The notes beneath the pieces are model-generated. The model was not told where the DNA came from and made no database searches. It saw only the letters and a program-made list of their open reading frames with translations. 64,000 nucleotides of DNA from the NCBI RefSeq assembly GCF_014197435.1, contig NZ_JACIFP010000001.1:4030001-4094000 (forward strand), written 5' to 3'. The first letter of the stretch is position 1. Every line of letters begins with the position of its first letter. The translations under genes and the position numbers were made by a program. Below are positions 45,460-53,793 of the stretch, piece by piece. Origin of the DNA: Gordonia humi. Its GTDB lineage: Bacteria > Actinomycetota > Actinomycetes > Mycobacteriales > Mycobacteriaceae.

Positions 45460-46505
45460 CGTTGTCTCCACCAGTGTCGTATCGAACCGACGATGCCCTT
45501 GGGCAACACCAGCACGATGATGATGAGCAGGATCGAGTAGACGACCACGTCCAGACCGCTCCGACCGGCCAGGAAGTCCAGGAACTCGGGCGGGGTGCGT
45601 CCCCAGTCCGCGGTCAGTTCGTTGAGCGGGCCGATGATCAGTGCGCCGACGATCGGGCCCGCGATCGTGGCGATACCGCCGATGACCGCCGGGGTGATGG
45701 CCTGCACCGACTGCGCGTTGCCGAACGCGATGTCGGGGTCGATGAAGATGTAGTACTGCGTGTAGAACACGCCCGCCAGCGCGGTGATCGCCGCCGACAC
45801 GCCCATCGTCGTCAATTTGACGCGCATGACGTTCACGCCGAGCGAGTCCGCGGCCTCCTCGTTGTCCCGGATCGCGACCGTATAGATGCCCGACCGCGAC
45901 CGCAGATAGAACATGGTGATCAGGATGCAGACGACGAGCAGTGCGAGACCGATGTAGAAGTACTGCGGCGCGTTGGCACCGAACTGCAGCATCGACCACG
46001 AGTCCTCGGTCAGCAGCGGGACGTGCAGACCCGCGGTGCCGTTGAGCCAGTCCGTGTTCGTGGCCAGGAGGCGGAGCATCTCGGCGAACGCGAACGTCGC
46101 CAGTGCGAAGTACGCGGCGCGGAGCTTGTAGCGGAATGCGACGTAGCCGATGACCATCGCGACCAGCGCCGCGATCGCCGCACCGATGAACAGCGAGATC
46201 CACGGTGAGATGTTGTAATGCACGATCAGGTAGGCGTCGGTGTAGGCGCCGATGCCGAAGAACGCCGCGTGGCCGAAGCTGAACATGCCGCCGTAGCCGC
46301 TCATCAGGTTCCAGCCGATGCCCATCATCGCGATGATCAGCACGTTGACGGCGACCGCCTGACGGGACTCGGGCAGCACGTAGGGTGCGAACGCCGCGAC
46401 GACGACGAAGACGCCGAGGTAGATCAACGGCCGGGTGAGATTCCGGGATCCGTCCGCGCCGACCGGCGATTTGGGCGACATCCTCGTGAGCAGGTTGGTG
46501 GTCAT
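45456..46505 (-). CDS. livM: Branched-chain-type ABC importer permease LivM
   Basis: 349 residues, about ten hydrophobic helices. WNLMSGYGGMFSFGHAAFFGIGAYTDAYL is the LivM signature; DNEEAADSLGVNVMRVKLTTMGVSAAITALAGVFY is the cytoplasmic coupling loop for the ATPases. Located between livG and livH with ATGA overlaps on both sides. Confidence 0.9.
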   Translation of the reverse strand: MTTNLLTRMSPKSPVGADGSRNLTRPLIYLGVFVVVAAFAPYVLPESRQAVAVNVLIIAMMGIGWNLMSGYGGMFSFGHAAFFGIGAYTDAYLIVHYNISPWISLFIGAAIAALVAMVIGYVAFRYKLRAAYFALATFAFAEMLRLLATNTDWLNGTAGLHVPLLTEDSWSMLQFGANAPQYFYIGLALLVVCILITMFYLRSRSGIYTVAIRDNEEAADSLGVNVMRVKLTTMGVSAAITALAGVFYTQYYIFIDPDIAFGNAQSVQAITPAVIGGIATIAGPIVGALIIGPLNELTADWGRTPPEFLDFLAGRSGLDVVVYSILLIIIVLVLPKGIVGSIRHWWRQR

Positions 46506-47530
46506 GAACTCTTACCTCCGAACAGTCCCTGCGGACGAATCAACAGAATGAGCAGGAACAGGAGGAACACTCCCAGCAGCGGGCTCTGCCCGACGAGGGC
46601 CACACCGCCGAGCTGCTCGACGAGACCGACGATCAGACCGCCGATGAGTGCACCCATCACGTTGCCGAGACCGCCCATGACGACCACGACGAACGCGAGG
46701 ATGTTGAACTGATCGCCCGCGGTCGGCGTGATGGTGGTGAACGGCGCGATCAGCATGCCCGCGGCGCCGGCGCATGCGGCACCGAGACCGAAGGTGACCG
46801 CGTACACGGTGCGCACGTTGATGCCGACGAGACCGGCGCCCTGACTGCTGGCGGCGACGGCGCGGATGGCTCGACCGAACGGGGTGCGGTCCAGGACCAG
46901 GTAGACCACGCCCGCCAGGATCAGCGCTCCGACGAAGGCGATGATATGCGATCGGCTGACGACGGCACCGAGGATGTTCACGCCGGGATCGGACGTCAGG
47001 TTCACCGAAAGCGGGTCGCCGCGGAAGATCATCAGCAGCACGTTCGCGATGAGCAGCGACAGACCGAGGGTGATCAGCAACTGGCTCTCCAGTCCGCCGC
47101 CCATCGTGCGGTGCAGCAGGAAGAACTGGACCGCCATGCCGATGATGAACAGCGCCGCGATCGCGATCGGCAGGGCGAAGTAGGGATTCCACCCGGTCGA
47201 CTCGACCACCTGGTAGGTCACGAACAGACCCACCGTGAGGAAGGCGCCGTGGGCGAAGTTCACGATGTCGAGGACACCGAAGATCAGGGTCAGGCCCATC
47301 GCCAGGAGACTGTAGACGCCGCCGGTGACGATGCCGGTGAGCAGAGCCTGTCCGGTGATCGCCATGCTGCCCGATCGCAGCAGGGCGGCGACGAACAGTG
47401 CCACCAGGACCAGGAGCATGATCAGGGCCGGTGTCGACGAGCGCAGGTTCTTCATCAGCCGGGCGCCAGTGCCCGCCTCCACCTCGTCGATCGAGGCGAG
47501 CGTGTTCGTGTCGGTCTGCGTCGGACTCAT
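46502..47530 (-). CDS. livH: Branched-chain-type ABC importer permease LivH
   Basis: 342 residues. VTGGVYSLLAMGLTLIFGVLDIVNFAHGAFLTVG is the LivH signature; AIRAVAASSQGAGLVGINVRTVYAVTFGLGAACAGAAGML is the coupling loop. The N-terminal 25 residues are hydrophilic. Forms the heterodimeric channel with LivM. Confidence 0.9.
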   Translation of the reverse strand: MSPTQTDTNTLASIDEVEAGTGARLMKNLRSSTPALIMLLVLVALFVAALLRSGSMAITGQALLTGIVTGGVYSLLAMGLTLIFGVLDIVNFAHGAFLTVGLFVTYQVVESTGWNPYFALPIAIAALFIIGMAVQFFLLHRTMGGGLESQLLITLGLSLLIANVLLMIFRGDPLSVNLTSDPGVNILGAVVSRSHIIAFVGALILAGVVYLVLDRTPFGRAIRAVAASSQGAGLVGINVRTVYAVTFGLGAACAGAAGMLIAPFTTITPTAGDQFNILAFVVVVMGGLGNVMGALIGGLIVGLVEQLGGVALVGQSPLLGVFLLFLLILLIRPQGLFGGKSS

Positions 47531-48750
47531 CGGCCCGGTCCCGCCGGGAACACGATCTGCTTCGTCGCGAACTGCTCCGGGAAGACGACGTGCGGCGCTC
47601 CGTCGAGCACCTGGGTCAGGACCGGAAGCGTGGACAGGTTCTCACCGGTCTCGCTGAACCGCACGGGGCCGTCGGACAGGACCACCGGCGTCACGTCGGT
47701 CTTGCCGAGCGCGTTGCGAATGGCCTCCGGGTCGTCCGACCCCGCCTTCTCGATCGCCGCGGCGATCACCATGACCGAGTCGTAGGCCAGCGCCGCGCCG
47801 GTACGCGGCGCATCACCGTATTCGGCTGTATAGGCTTTCACGAAGTCCTGCCCTTTCTTGCTCTTGTCGTTGATGTGGTAGTTCACATCGAAGTAGCCGT
47901 TGCCCGCACGGCCCGCGTCCGTCGGGAACTGCGGCTGGTCGAAGGCGCCGTCGGCGGCACCGACCACGGCGTCGAGGTTCGGCTTGACGGTCTGGACCGC
48001 TTTCGCGGCCAGGACGCCGTCACGGTAGTAGCCGGAGATCACGAGGATGCTGGCGCCGCTCGACTTGACCTGCGCGATCTGGGTCGTGAGGTCGGAGACG
48101 CTGGCGGCGTCGTAGCTGATCGACGGTCCCATCGTGAGACCTATCTCGGCGGCGCGGGCGGCGAACGCCTTCGACACGCCGTTGCCGAAGGCCGTGTTCT
48201 CGTGCAGGTAGGCGACCTTGGTGATCGGCCGGTGCGCCTGCTCGGCGACGGCCTTGACGTAGTCCGCGGTGCTGGCGCCGAACCGGGAGTTCGGCGGCTG
48301 CATGCGGAAGGTGTACTTGTAGCCGTTCTCGAGGATCGAGTTGTCGCCGCAGATGTCCATCAGATACGGGACCTTGTTGCGCTCGGCGACCACCGCCACG
48401 TTGGCGCAGACCGCACTCTGATAGCTGCCGATCAGGGCGACGGCGCCGCCGCTGACCAGGCGCTGCGCCTCACTCTGCCCGGTCTTGGCCGACCCCTTCG
48501 TGTCACCGGGGTCGATCGCGAGCTCCTTGCCGCCGAGCGCCTTGATGCCGCCCGCCGCGTTGATGTCGCGCACGGCGAGCTTCGCACCGTTCTCCAGCTG
48601 CGCACCGTCTCCCGCGTTGACTCCCGTCAACGGGTGCACAGTGCCGATCTTGATGACGTCGTCACCGCTGCCGGACGCGCTGCAGGCGGTGGCCGTCAAC
48701 GCGACTCCGAGCGCGACGGCGACGGCCGTGACGAACTTCCGCTTTCTCAT
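47527..48750 (-). CDS. ABC importer substrate-binding lipoprotein, LivJ type
   Basis: 407 residues. The signal ends in ALTATACSASG (lipid Cys about 23). IKIGTVHPLTGVNAGDGAQLENGAKLAVRDINAAGGI is the Peripla_BP_6 opening, followed by VALIGSYQSAVCANVAVVAERNKVPYLMD and VVLSDGPVRFSETGENLSTLPVL. This class binds amino acids, amides, urea or aromatic acids; the ligand is the locus substrate by inference. AGGAG ribosome site 9 bp before the ATG. First gene of a 13-gene minus-strand operon; an IclR-type operator lies 62-82 bp upstream. Confidence 0.88.
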   Translation of the reverse strand: MRKRKFVTAVAVALGVALTATACSASGSGDDVIKIGTVHPLTGVNAGDGAQLENGAKLAVRDINAAGGIKALGGKELAIDPGDTKGSAKTGQSEAQRLVSGGAVALIGSYQSAVCANVAVVAERNKVPYLMDICGDNSILENGYKYTFRMQPPNSRFGASTADYVKAVAEQAHRPITKVAYLHENTAFGNGVSKAFAARAAEIGLTMGPSISYDAASVSDLTTQIAQVKSSGASILVISGYYRDGVLAAKAVQTVKPNLDAVVGAADGAFDQPQFPTDAGRAGNGYFDVNYHINDKSKKGQDFVKAYTAEYGDAPRTGAALAYDSVMVIAAAIEKAGSDDPEAIRNALGKTDVTPVVLSDGPVRFSETGENLSTLPVLTQVLDGAPHVVFPEQFATKQIVFPAGPGR

Positions 48751-48811
48751 TCCGACTGCTCCTGACCTCGTTCGGTCCAGACCCCGAATCGATGATCGAG
48801 GCCGTCTGACT

Positions 48812-48832
48812 GCGTTCCGCTGATAGGAACGC
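48812..48832. promoter_or_regulatory. IclR-type operator A (livJ promoter)
   Basis: GCGTTCC-N7-GGAACGC is a perfect inverted repeat. Its 17-bp core GTTCCGCTGATAGGAAC recurs with 2-4 changes at 48991, 57230 and 57373, all in this catabolic locus, which holds a single IclR regulator. Confidence 0.7.
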
Positions 48833-48990
48833 TAGTGATTGGATCTTCAATTTAACATGTGACTCCACTCACCACAAGCGTGTGTCACATACAACCAGCC
48901 CCGACGAATACCGACCCGATTACAGGCATTGCCGCTAGAAGCCGCGCGGAAATGATATGAATGAGTCGCGATACACCAGAACCGACTATT

Positions 48991-49007
48991 GTTCCGCTGA
49001 GAGAAAC
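48991..49007. promoter_or_regulatory. IclR-type operator B (PrpD copy 3 promoter)
   Basis: GTTCCGCTGAGAGAAAC, directly abutting the ATG at 49008. Binding here would block the start region of the transcript. Confidence 0.68.
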
Positions 49008-50426
49008 ATGACAGATTCAACTTGTTCCGAGATTCTCGCAGAGTCGATCTGCTCGGCGGTCATAGACGTCGACTGGCCCGCGCAGTCGCCACCGGTCGGC
49101 CGCCGAGCGTGCGCGATGATCGCCGATGTCCTGAGTGCGGCGACGGCCGGGCTCGCGCACTCGGACGTCCACGAGCTGCGAACCGCTGCACTCGGCGGGA
49201 TGATCGAGGACGGACACCACAGTGGCCCGAGCAGCGTTATCGGACGGTCCGCGGGCGCTCCGCCCGCATTGGCCGCATACCTCAACGCGACATCGATCGC
49301 CCGCGAACAGCTCCAGGACGGACACCGTCGTGCGCGCGGCCATCCGGGTTCCCACGTCGTCCCGGCCGTCTTCGCGGTAGCCGAGTCCGTCGGCGCGGAC
49401 GGCCCGTCGACCCTGTCGGCGGTCCTCGCGGGTTACGAGATCGGCACGCGCATCGGCGTCGCGATGGACGGCACACCCCCGAATGTGCACGACATCGGGA
49501 CATGGGCGAGTGTCGGCGCCGCCGCGGGTGTGGCACACCTTCTGACCGGAGGCGATCGGACCGCGGTCGCGGCGGCCGTCGACGTCGCCGCGGCGCTGCC
49601 ACTCGCACCGGATGCGAGAACCGTGTTCACCGGACGCACGGCGCAGAACATGTATCTGGCGACGGCCGCGCTGCACGCGGTCCTCGGCGGACAGGCCGCG
49701 GCTGCCGGCGTGCGCGCCGCGCCGGGTACTCTCGAACTCCACTTCGCGCGCATCACCGCGGCCGATCCGGCGGGATTCGCCCGGCGCCTCGACGCCCTCG
49801 CCGCCGACGGCGAATGGACCGTCCTCGACGGCTACCTCAAACGCCACCCCACCTGCGCCCTGCTGCACGGTGTGAACGACGCGGTGGAGGACCTCGCCCG
49901 CCGAGGCCCGTGGGATCCGGCACTGATCGAATCGGTCCGGGTCCGCACATACGCCGCGGCCGCATCGTTCGACGAGTCCGCGCCGACGGGCGAGCTCGCC
50001 GCGCGGTTCAGCATCCCGTGGACCGTCGCCGCCGGGTTGACCGCCACGGGGTCGACCGGCGACGCATTCGGTCGCGCCGCACTCGACGACCAGGCTCTCC
50101 GAGCACTCGCCGCCCGCGTCGTCGTGGAGCACGATCGAGATCTCGACGCCGGGTATCCGGACGGCAGGCCTGCCGTGGTCACCGTACGGTTCACCGACGG
50201 ACGGTCGCTGACCGAGACAGCGTCCGGTCCGCCGCGCGGCGACGGACCCGACGCGCTCGCCGATCCCGTGGTCGCCGCGAAACCGGCGAGGCTGCTCGCC
50301 GTCGGCGGATCGACGTGGGCGGGCGACGTGCTCGACGCCGTCGCGGCGTTGACGTCCACCGGGCGCCCCGCCGACATCGGATCGCTGCTGCGCCGCGTTC
50401 GCCCGATACCGGACCGAGAGCGGTGA
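49008..50426 (+). CDS. MmgE/PrpD-family protein, copy 3
   Basis: 472 residues. MIADVLSAATAGLAHSDVHEL, QLQDGHRRARGHPGSHVVPAVFAVAESVG (partly quoted), AGYEIGTRIGVAMDG, and DGYLKRHPTCALLHGVNDAVEDL give the PrpD landmarks; ARFSIPWTVAAGLTATG is the C-terminal domain strand. The ATG at 49008 is preferred because operator B ends at 49007; ATG 48957 would put the operator inside the gene. Divergent from livJ; followed by the IclR gene after 97 bp. Confidence 0.84.
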   Translation: MTDSTCSEILAESICSAVIDVDWPAQSPPVGRRACAMIADVLSAATAGLAHSDVHELRTAALGGMIEDGHHSGPSSVIGRSAGAPPALAAYLNATSIAREQLQDGHRRARGHPGSHVVPAVFAVAESVGADGPSTLSAVLAGYEIGTRIGVAMDGTPPNVHDIGTWASVGAAAGVAHLLTGGDRTAVAAAVDVAAALPLAPDARTVFTGRTAQNMYLATAALHAVLGGQAAAAGVRAAPGTLELHFARITAADPAGFARRLDALAADGEWTVLDGYLKRHPTCALLHGVNDAVEDLARRGPWDPALIESVRVRTYAAAASFDESAPTGELAARFSIPWTVAAGLTATGSTGDAFGRAALDDQALRALAARVVVEHDRDLDAGYPDGRPAVVTVRFTDGRSLTETASGPPRGDGPDALADPVVAAKPARLLAVGGSTWAGDVLDAVAALTSTGRPADIGSLLRRVRPIPDRER

Positions 50427-50436
50427 GGACCTTGTT

Positions 50437-50442
50437 TATAGT
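50437..50442 (+). promoter_or_regulatory. Possible -10 element before the IclR gene
   Basis: TATAGT in an AT-rich pocket (TTGTTTATAGTGAC) 80 bp before the regulator start. No GTTCC-type operator is seen here. Confidence 0.25.
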
Positions 50443-50523
50443 GACACCGACAGGCCGAACGCGGCCGCGCCTTCGCGACGGTGTGCGATGAGCCGCGGCC
50501 CCCGAGCGAAAGGCGGGACGCCG

Positions 50524-51285
50524 ATGTCCGAACCACTCCCCGAGACCGGCGGCACGTCGTCGGCCGATCGCGTGGCCGACGTCCTCCTGCTGTTCGCTCG
50601 CTCGGACACTCCGCTCGGAGTGTCGATGATCGCCCGGCAGCTGTCGCTGAGCAAGGCCGTGGTGCATCGCATCCTCCGATCACTGGTCTCCCGATCACTG
50701 CTCAAGACGGTGCCGGAGGGCTCCGAGTACACCCTCGGCCCGGCGGCGATCGCGCTGTCTGCGCGGGCGTTCAGCCAGGTGGACGTGCGTTCGATCGCGG
50801 CCCCCGTGCTGCGTCGCCTCCGCGCCCAGACCCAGGAGACGGCCACGGTGTCGGTACTGACCGGCAAGGAGCGCATCTACCTCGACCAGTTCGAGTCGCC
50901 GCAGGAGGTCAAGATGATCGTCGAGATCGGCGTCCGGCTGCCACTGCATTCGGGTGCCTCCAGCCGCGCGATCCTCGCCTTCCTGCCCGGATCTTTCATC
51001 GACGACGCGGTGCACGATCTGCGCGCGATGCACACCGACTTCGACGAGGACGCCTACCGTCACGAACTCGATCTGATCCGGGAGCGCGGTTACGCGCTCT
51101 CGCTCAACGAACGCAACACCGGCGCGGCCGCGATCGCCGCCCCGTTCTTCGACGCCGCGGGCAATGTCATGGGCTCCATCAGCTCGTCCGGTCCGGCCTT
51201 CCGCTACTCCTTCGACACTCACCAAGAGCACGGAGCTCTCGTCGTGGACGCCGCACGCGCGATCACCGACGGTCTTCGCGCCTGA
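50524..51285 (+). CDS. IclR-family transcriptional regulator of the catabolic locus
   Basis: 253 residues. N-terminal winged HTH: SSADRVADVLLLFARSDTPLGVSMIARQLSLSKAVVHRILRSLVSRSLLKTVPEGSEYTLGPAAIAL (partly quoted; recognition helix SKAVVHRILRSL). The C-terminal effector domain has RIYLDQFESPQEVKMIVEIGVRLPLHSGASSRAILAFLP and IAAPFFDAAGNVMGSISSSGPAFRYS. It most likely binds the GTTCC-N7-GRAAC sites of this locus. ATG 50524 has AAAGGCGG upstream; ATG 50488 is an in-frame alternative. Confidence 0.9.
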   Translation: MSEPLPETGGTSSADRVADVLLLFARSDTPLGVSMIARQLSLSKAVVHRILRSLVSRSLLKTVPEGSEYTLGPAAIALSARAFSQVDVRSIAAPVLRRLRAQTQETATVSVLTGKERIYLDQFESPQEVKMIVEIGVRLPLHSGASSRAILAFLPGSFIDDAVHDLRAMHTDFDEDAYRHELDLIRERGYALSLNERNTGAAAIAAPFFDAAGNVMGSISSSGPAFRYSFDTHQEHGALVVDAARAITDGLRA

Positions 51286-51303
51286 CTCGCACAAAGGACA
51301 CCC

Positions 51304-52149
51304 GTGGCCTCCCTCCTCCCCCGTTCGTTCCTCTACGTCCCGGCCGTGAAACCGCATCTGTTCGGCAAGGCCGTCGCCGGACCGGCCGACGCCGTCGTCC
51401 TCGATCTGGAAGACGCGGTCCCCCTGACCGACAAGGAGACCGCCCGCGCGGCCGTCCGCGAGTTCCTCGACGGTCCGGGCGACGGCACCGACCGCGCGCA
51501 GGTCTGGGTCCGAGTGGATCCGACGTTCCTCGACGACGACTGCGACGCCGTCGTCCGCCCCGGTCTGGCCGGCATCCTGCTCGCCAAATGCGGCGTCGAC
51601 GCCCTCGATCGGATCACCGCGCTTCTGCACCGACTCGAGGCCGAGCGCGGGGTCGAGCCGATCCCGGTCGTCGGCCTGATCGAGGACGCGGCAGCGATCG
51701 TCGATCTGCCCACGCTGGCGCGGCATCCTCGGTTGACGACGTTCGCGGTCGGCGAGGTGGACCTCCTCGGTGATCTGCGGATGGTGCGCAGCGCGGCGAC
51801 GGCGTCCGCGGTGATCGGCCTGCGCGCCCAGATCGTCCTGCACGCCGCCGCGGCCGGGCTGCCCGCCCCGGTGGCTCCGACCTCCACCGACTTCCGTGAC
51901 CTGGACTCCTTCGCGCGCACCACGCGCGAGTTGATCGACCTCGGTTTCCGTGCCCGCACGGCGATCCACCCGGGACAGATCCCGGTGATCCACGACGTTC
52001 TGACGCCGAGTGACGACGACGTCGCCGCCGCTCGCGACGTTCTGGACCGCTTCGACGCCGCACACGGCGGCGTCACCGTCGACGCGGGCGGCCGCCTCAT
52101 CGACGCCGCGGTGATCCGCGCCGCGCGCGAGACCCTGCACCGCGCCTGA
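51304..52149 (+). CDS. CitE-like HpcH/HpaI-fold CoA-ester lyase
   Basis: 281 residues, GTG start 18 bp after the IclR stop. PRSFLYVPAVKPHLFGKAVAGPADAVVLDLEDAVPLTDKETARAAV is the CitE opening (Arg and Glu/Asp metal ligands in LDLEDAV); IPVVGLIEDAAAIVDLPTLA holds the second Glu; FRARTAIHPGQIPVIHDVLTPS is the C-terminal CoA site. The family cleaves malyl-, citramalyl- or beta-methylmalyl-CoA type thioesters. It likely carries out the final C-C cleavage of the pathway. Confidence 0.85.
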   Translation: MASLLPRSFLYVPAVKPHLFGKAVAGPADAVVLDLEDAVPLTDKETARAAVREFLDGPGDGTDRAQVWVRVDPTFLDDDCDAVVRPGLAGILLAKCGVDALDRITALLHRLEAERGVEPIPVVGLIEDAAAIVDLPTLARHPRLTTFAVGEVDLLGDLRMVRSAATASAVIGLRAQIVLHAAAAGLPAPVAPTSTDFRDLDSFARTTRELIDLGFRARTAIHPGQIPVIHDVLTPSDDDVAAARDVLDRFDAAHGGVTVDAGGRLIDAAVIRAARETLHRA

Positions 52150-52195
52150 CGCGTGTCGGCTGCCGCCGTCGTCGGCAACGGGCACCGGTACGACG

Positions 52196-52226
52196 AAGGG
52201 GCGCGACCGTGACGGTCGCGCCCCTT
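52196..52226. terminator. Strong terminator between convergent lyase and amidohydrolase genes
   Basis: AAGGGGCGCGACCG pairs perfectly with CGGTCGCGCCCCTT around TGA; the right arm ends in CCCTTCT on the plus strand. Confidence 0.8.
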
Positions 52227-52255
52227 CTGCTCGGGAGGGAGCGTATCCGGGTGGA

Positions 52256-53728
52256 TCAGTCCTGCACGCCCGAACGACGGACGTACTGGCCGACGGGCTC
52301 ACCGACGATCTGCTCGTCGCGGAAGACACCGTTGCCGCGGACGAAGGTGTCGGTGACCTTGGCGGTCAGGTTGAAGCCCTCGAACGGGGTGTACTCCTGC
52401 GTCGACAGCGAGTCCTCGGCGTGCACCGTGTAGTCGACGGTGTCGTCGAGCAGGCAGAAGTCGGCGTCGCAGCCGACGACCAGGTCGCCCTTGTTCGCCA
52501 TGCCGTAGCGGTCGGCGGGATTCTTGCAGACGAGCTCGGCGATGCGCGGGTAGCTCAGACCGCGCTTGCGCCCCTCGCTGACCATGCCCGCGAGCAGGTA
52601 CTCGGCGCCGCCGAAGCCCGACTTCTGCAGGAACACGTCCTCGCGCGGCTCACCGAACTTGGCCTCGTCCTTACAGCACGCGTGGTCGGACGTGACCCAC
52701 GAGAAGTCGCCCGCGAGCACATGCTCCCACAGCGACTCGACGTCGTCGCGCGACCGCAGCGGCGGATTCACCTTGCCGCCCGGAGCGGCCGTCTCGAAGT
52801 CGGCCAGCAGGTGGCCGACGGTGACCTCGCGACGGAAGTTGATGTGCGGGAACGCCTGCTGCATGGTCATCGCCGCCTCGATGGCCTTGCGCGAGGTGAG
52901 GTGCAGGAGGTTGATGTTCGGCAGCTCGGTCTCGTGCGCGAGATACGAGGCGATCGTGATGGCCAGGCCCTCCGAGTGCGGCGGACGGGAGGCGCTGTAG
53001 GCCTCGAGTCCGGTCAGCTTGCCCTCGTCCTCCACCAGCTTGGTGTAGGCACGCATGATCTCGGCGGTCTCGCAGTGCAGCGACAGCGAGATGTTGTCCT
53101 TGTCCTTGGCGAACCGCGGATCGCGACGGGCCTTCTCGATGCCGCGCATGACGAACTCGAAGTGCGCGACGTCGTAGGTCTGGTCCTCGGGCAGCATCAG
53201 GAACGACGCCTGGTTGCTCGAGCGGCCGTGCAGACCGTGGGCGCCGTAGAACATGAAGATCTTGAACGACGGGACACCGAACTTGCCGATCAGGTCGGGG
53301 ATCTCGTCGATGTGCTCCTTCATGATCGGAGCGATGTGGAACGCGTAGTCGGTGTACGCACGGCCCTCGGTGGCCTCCAGGACCTCCGGGAAGATCTCGT
53401 TGTAGGGGCCGGTCTTGTTCATGTAGTACGCACCGGTGCGCATGTAGGTGATGCCGCTGGTGACACCGCCCTGCGCCGACGCCTTGCTCTCGCTGGCCGC
53501 GTCCTCGGACAACGTGTTGTAGATGCCCCAGTGCTGGTGGACGTCCACCACGCCCGGGAACAGGTGCTTGCCCGCCCCGTCGACGACCTCGGCGGCGCGC
53601 GCGGCGTCGATGTCGGCCTCGATGGCGGCGAACTTCCCGTTCGACACCGCCACGTCGAGCACCTCGGGTGCCTCCGTGCCGGGACGCACGACCTGGGCGC
53701 CCTTGATGACCAGATCGAATTCAGTCAT
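52256..53728 (-). CDS. Dihydropyrimidinase/hydantoinase-like amidohydrolase
   Basis: 490 residues. Binuclear metal ligands are complete: VDVHQHWG (His64, His66), FGVPSFKIFMFYG (Lys156, carbamylated in the family), SLSLHCE (His218), LLHLTS (His276) and WVTSDHA (Asp348). C-terminal NPADRYGMANKGDLVVGCDADFCLLD is the usual cyclic amidase end. It opens or closes a cyclic amide/imide ring or cleaves a related C-N bond. The ATG follows AAGGAGCGAGGACAA. It is downstream of PrpD copy 4 with a hairpin between. Confidence 0.86.
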   Translation of the reverse strand: MTEFDLVIKGAQVVRPGTEAPEVLDVAVSNGKFAAIEADIDAARAAEVVDGAGKHLFPGVVDVHQHWGIYNTLSEDAASESKASAQGGVTSGITYMRTGAYYMNKTGPYNEIFPEVLEATEGRAYTDYAFHIAPIMKEHIDEIPDLIGKFGVPSFKIFMFYGAHGLHGRSSNQASFLMLPEDQTYDVAHFEFVMRGIEKARRDPRFAKDKDNISLSLHCETAEIMRAYTKLVEDEGKLTGLEAYSASRPPHSEGLAITIASYLAHETELPNINLLHLTSRKAIEAAMTMQQAFPHINFRREVTVGHLLADFETAAPGGKVNPPLRSRDDVESLWEHVLAGDFSWVTSDHACCKDEAKFGEPREDVFLQKSGFGGAEYLLAGMVSEGRKRGLSYPRIAELVCKNPADRYGMANKGDLVVGCDADFCLLDDTVDYTVHAEDSLSTQEYTPFEGFNLTAKVTDTFVRGNGVFRDEQIVGEPVGQYVRRSGVQD

Positions 53729-53764
53729 TTGTCCTCGCTCCTTAAAAACTCGGCTATCAGTCGG

Positions 53765-53790
53765 TTCGGCTCGTCGCGAGGCGAGCCGAG
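53765..53790 (-). terminator. Hairpin between PrpD copy 4 and the amidohydrolase gene
   Basis: TTCGGCTCG and CGAGCCGAG pair (one G-T) around an 8-nt loop, directly after the PrpD stop. Confidence 0.45.
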
Positions 53791-53793
53791 GTC

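Noticed and set aside
47431..48765. Plus-strand open frame opposite the LivJ-type gene
   Set aside because: Shadow of the real substrate-binding protein gene; no domain, no ribosome site.
48857..48890. ATGTGAC ... GTCACAT as a CRP/GlxR site
   Set aside because: The half sites are 20 bp apart, while CRP-type sites need about 6 bp between TGTGA and TCACA.
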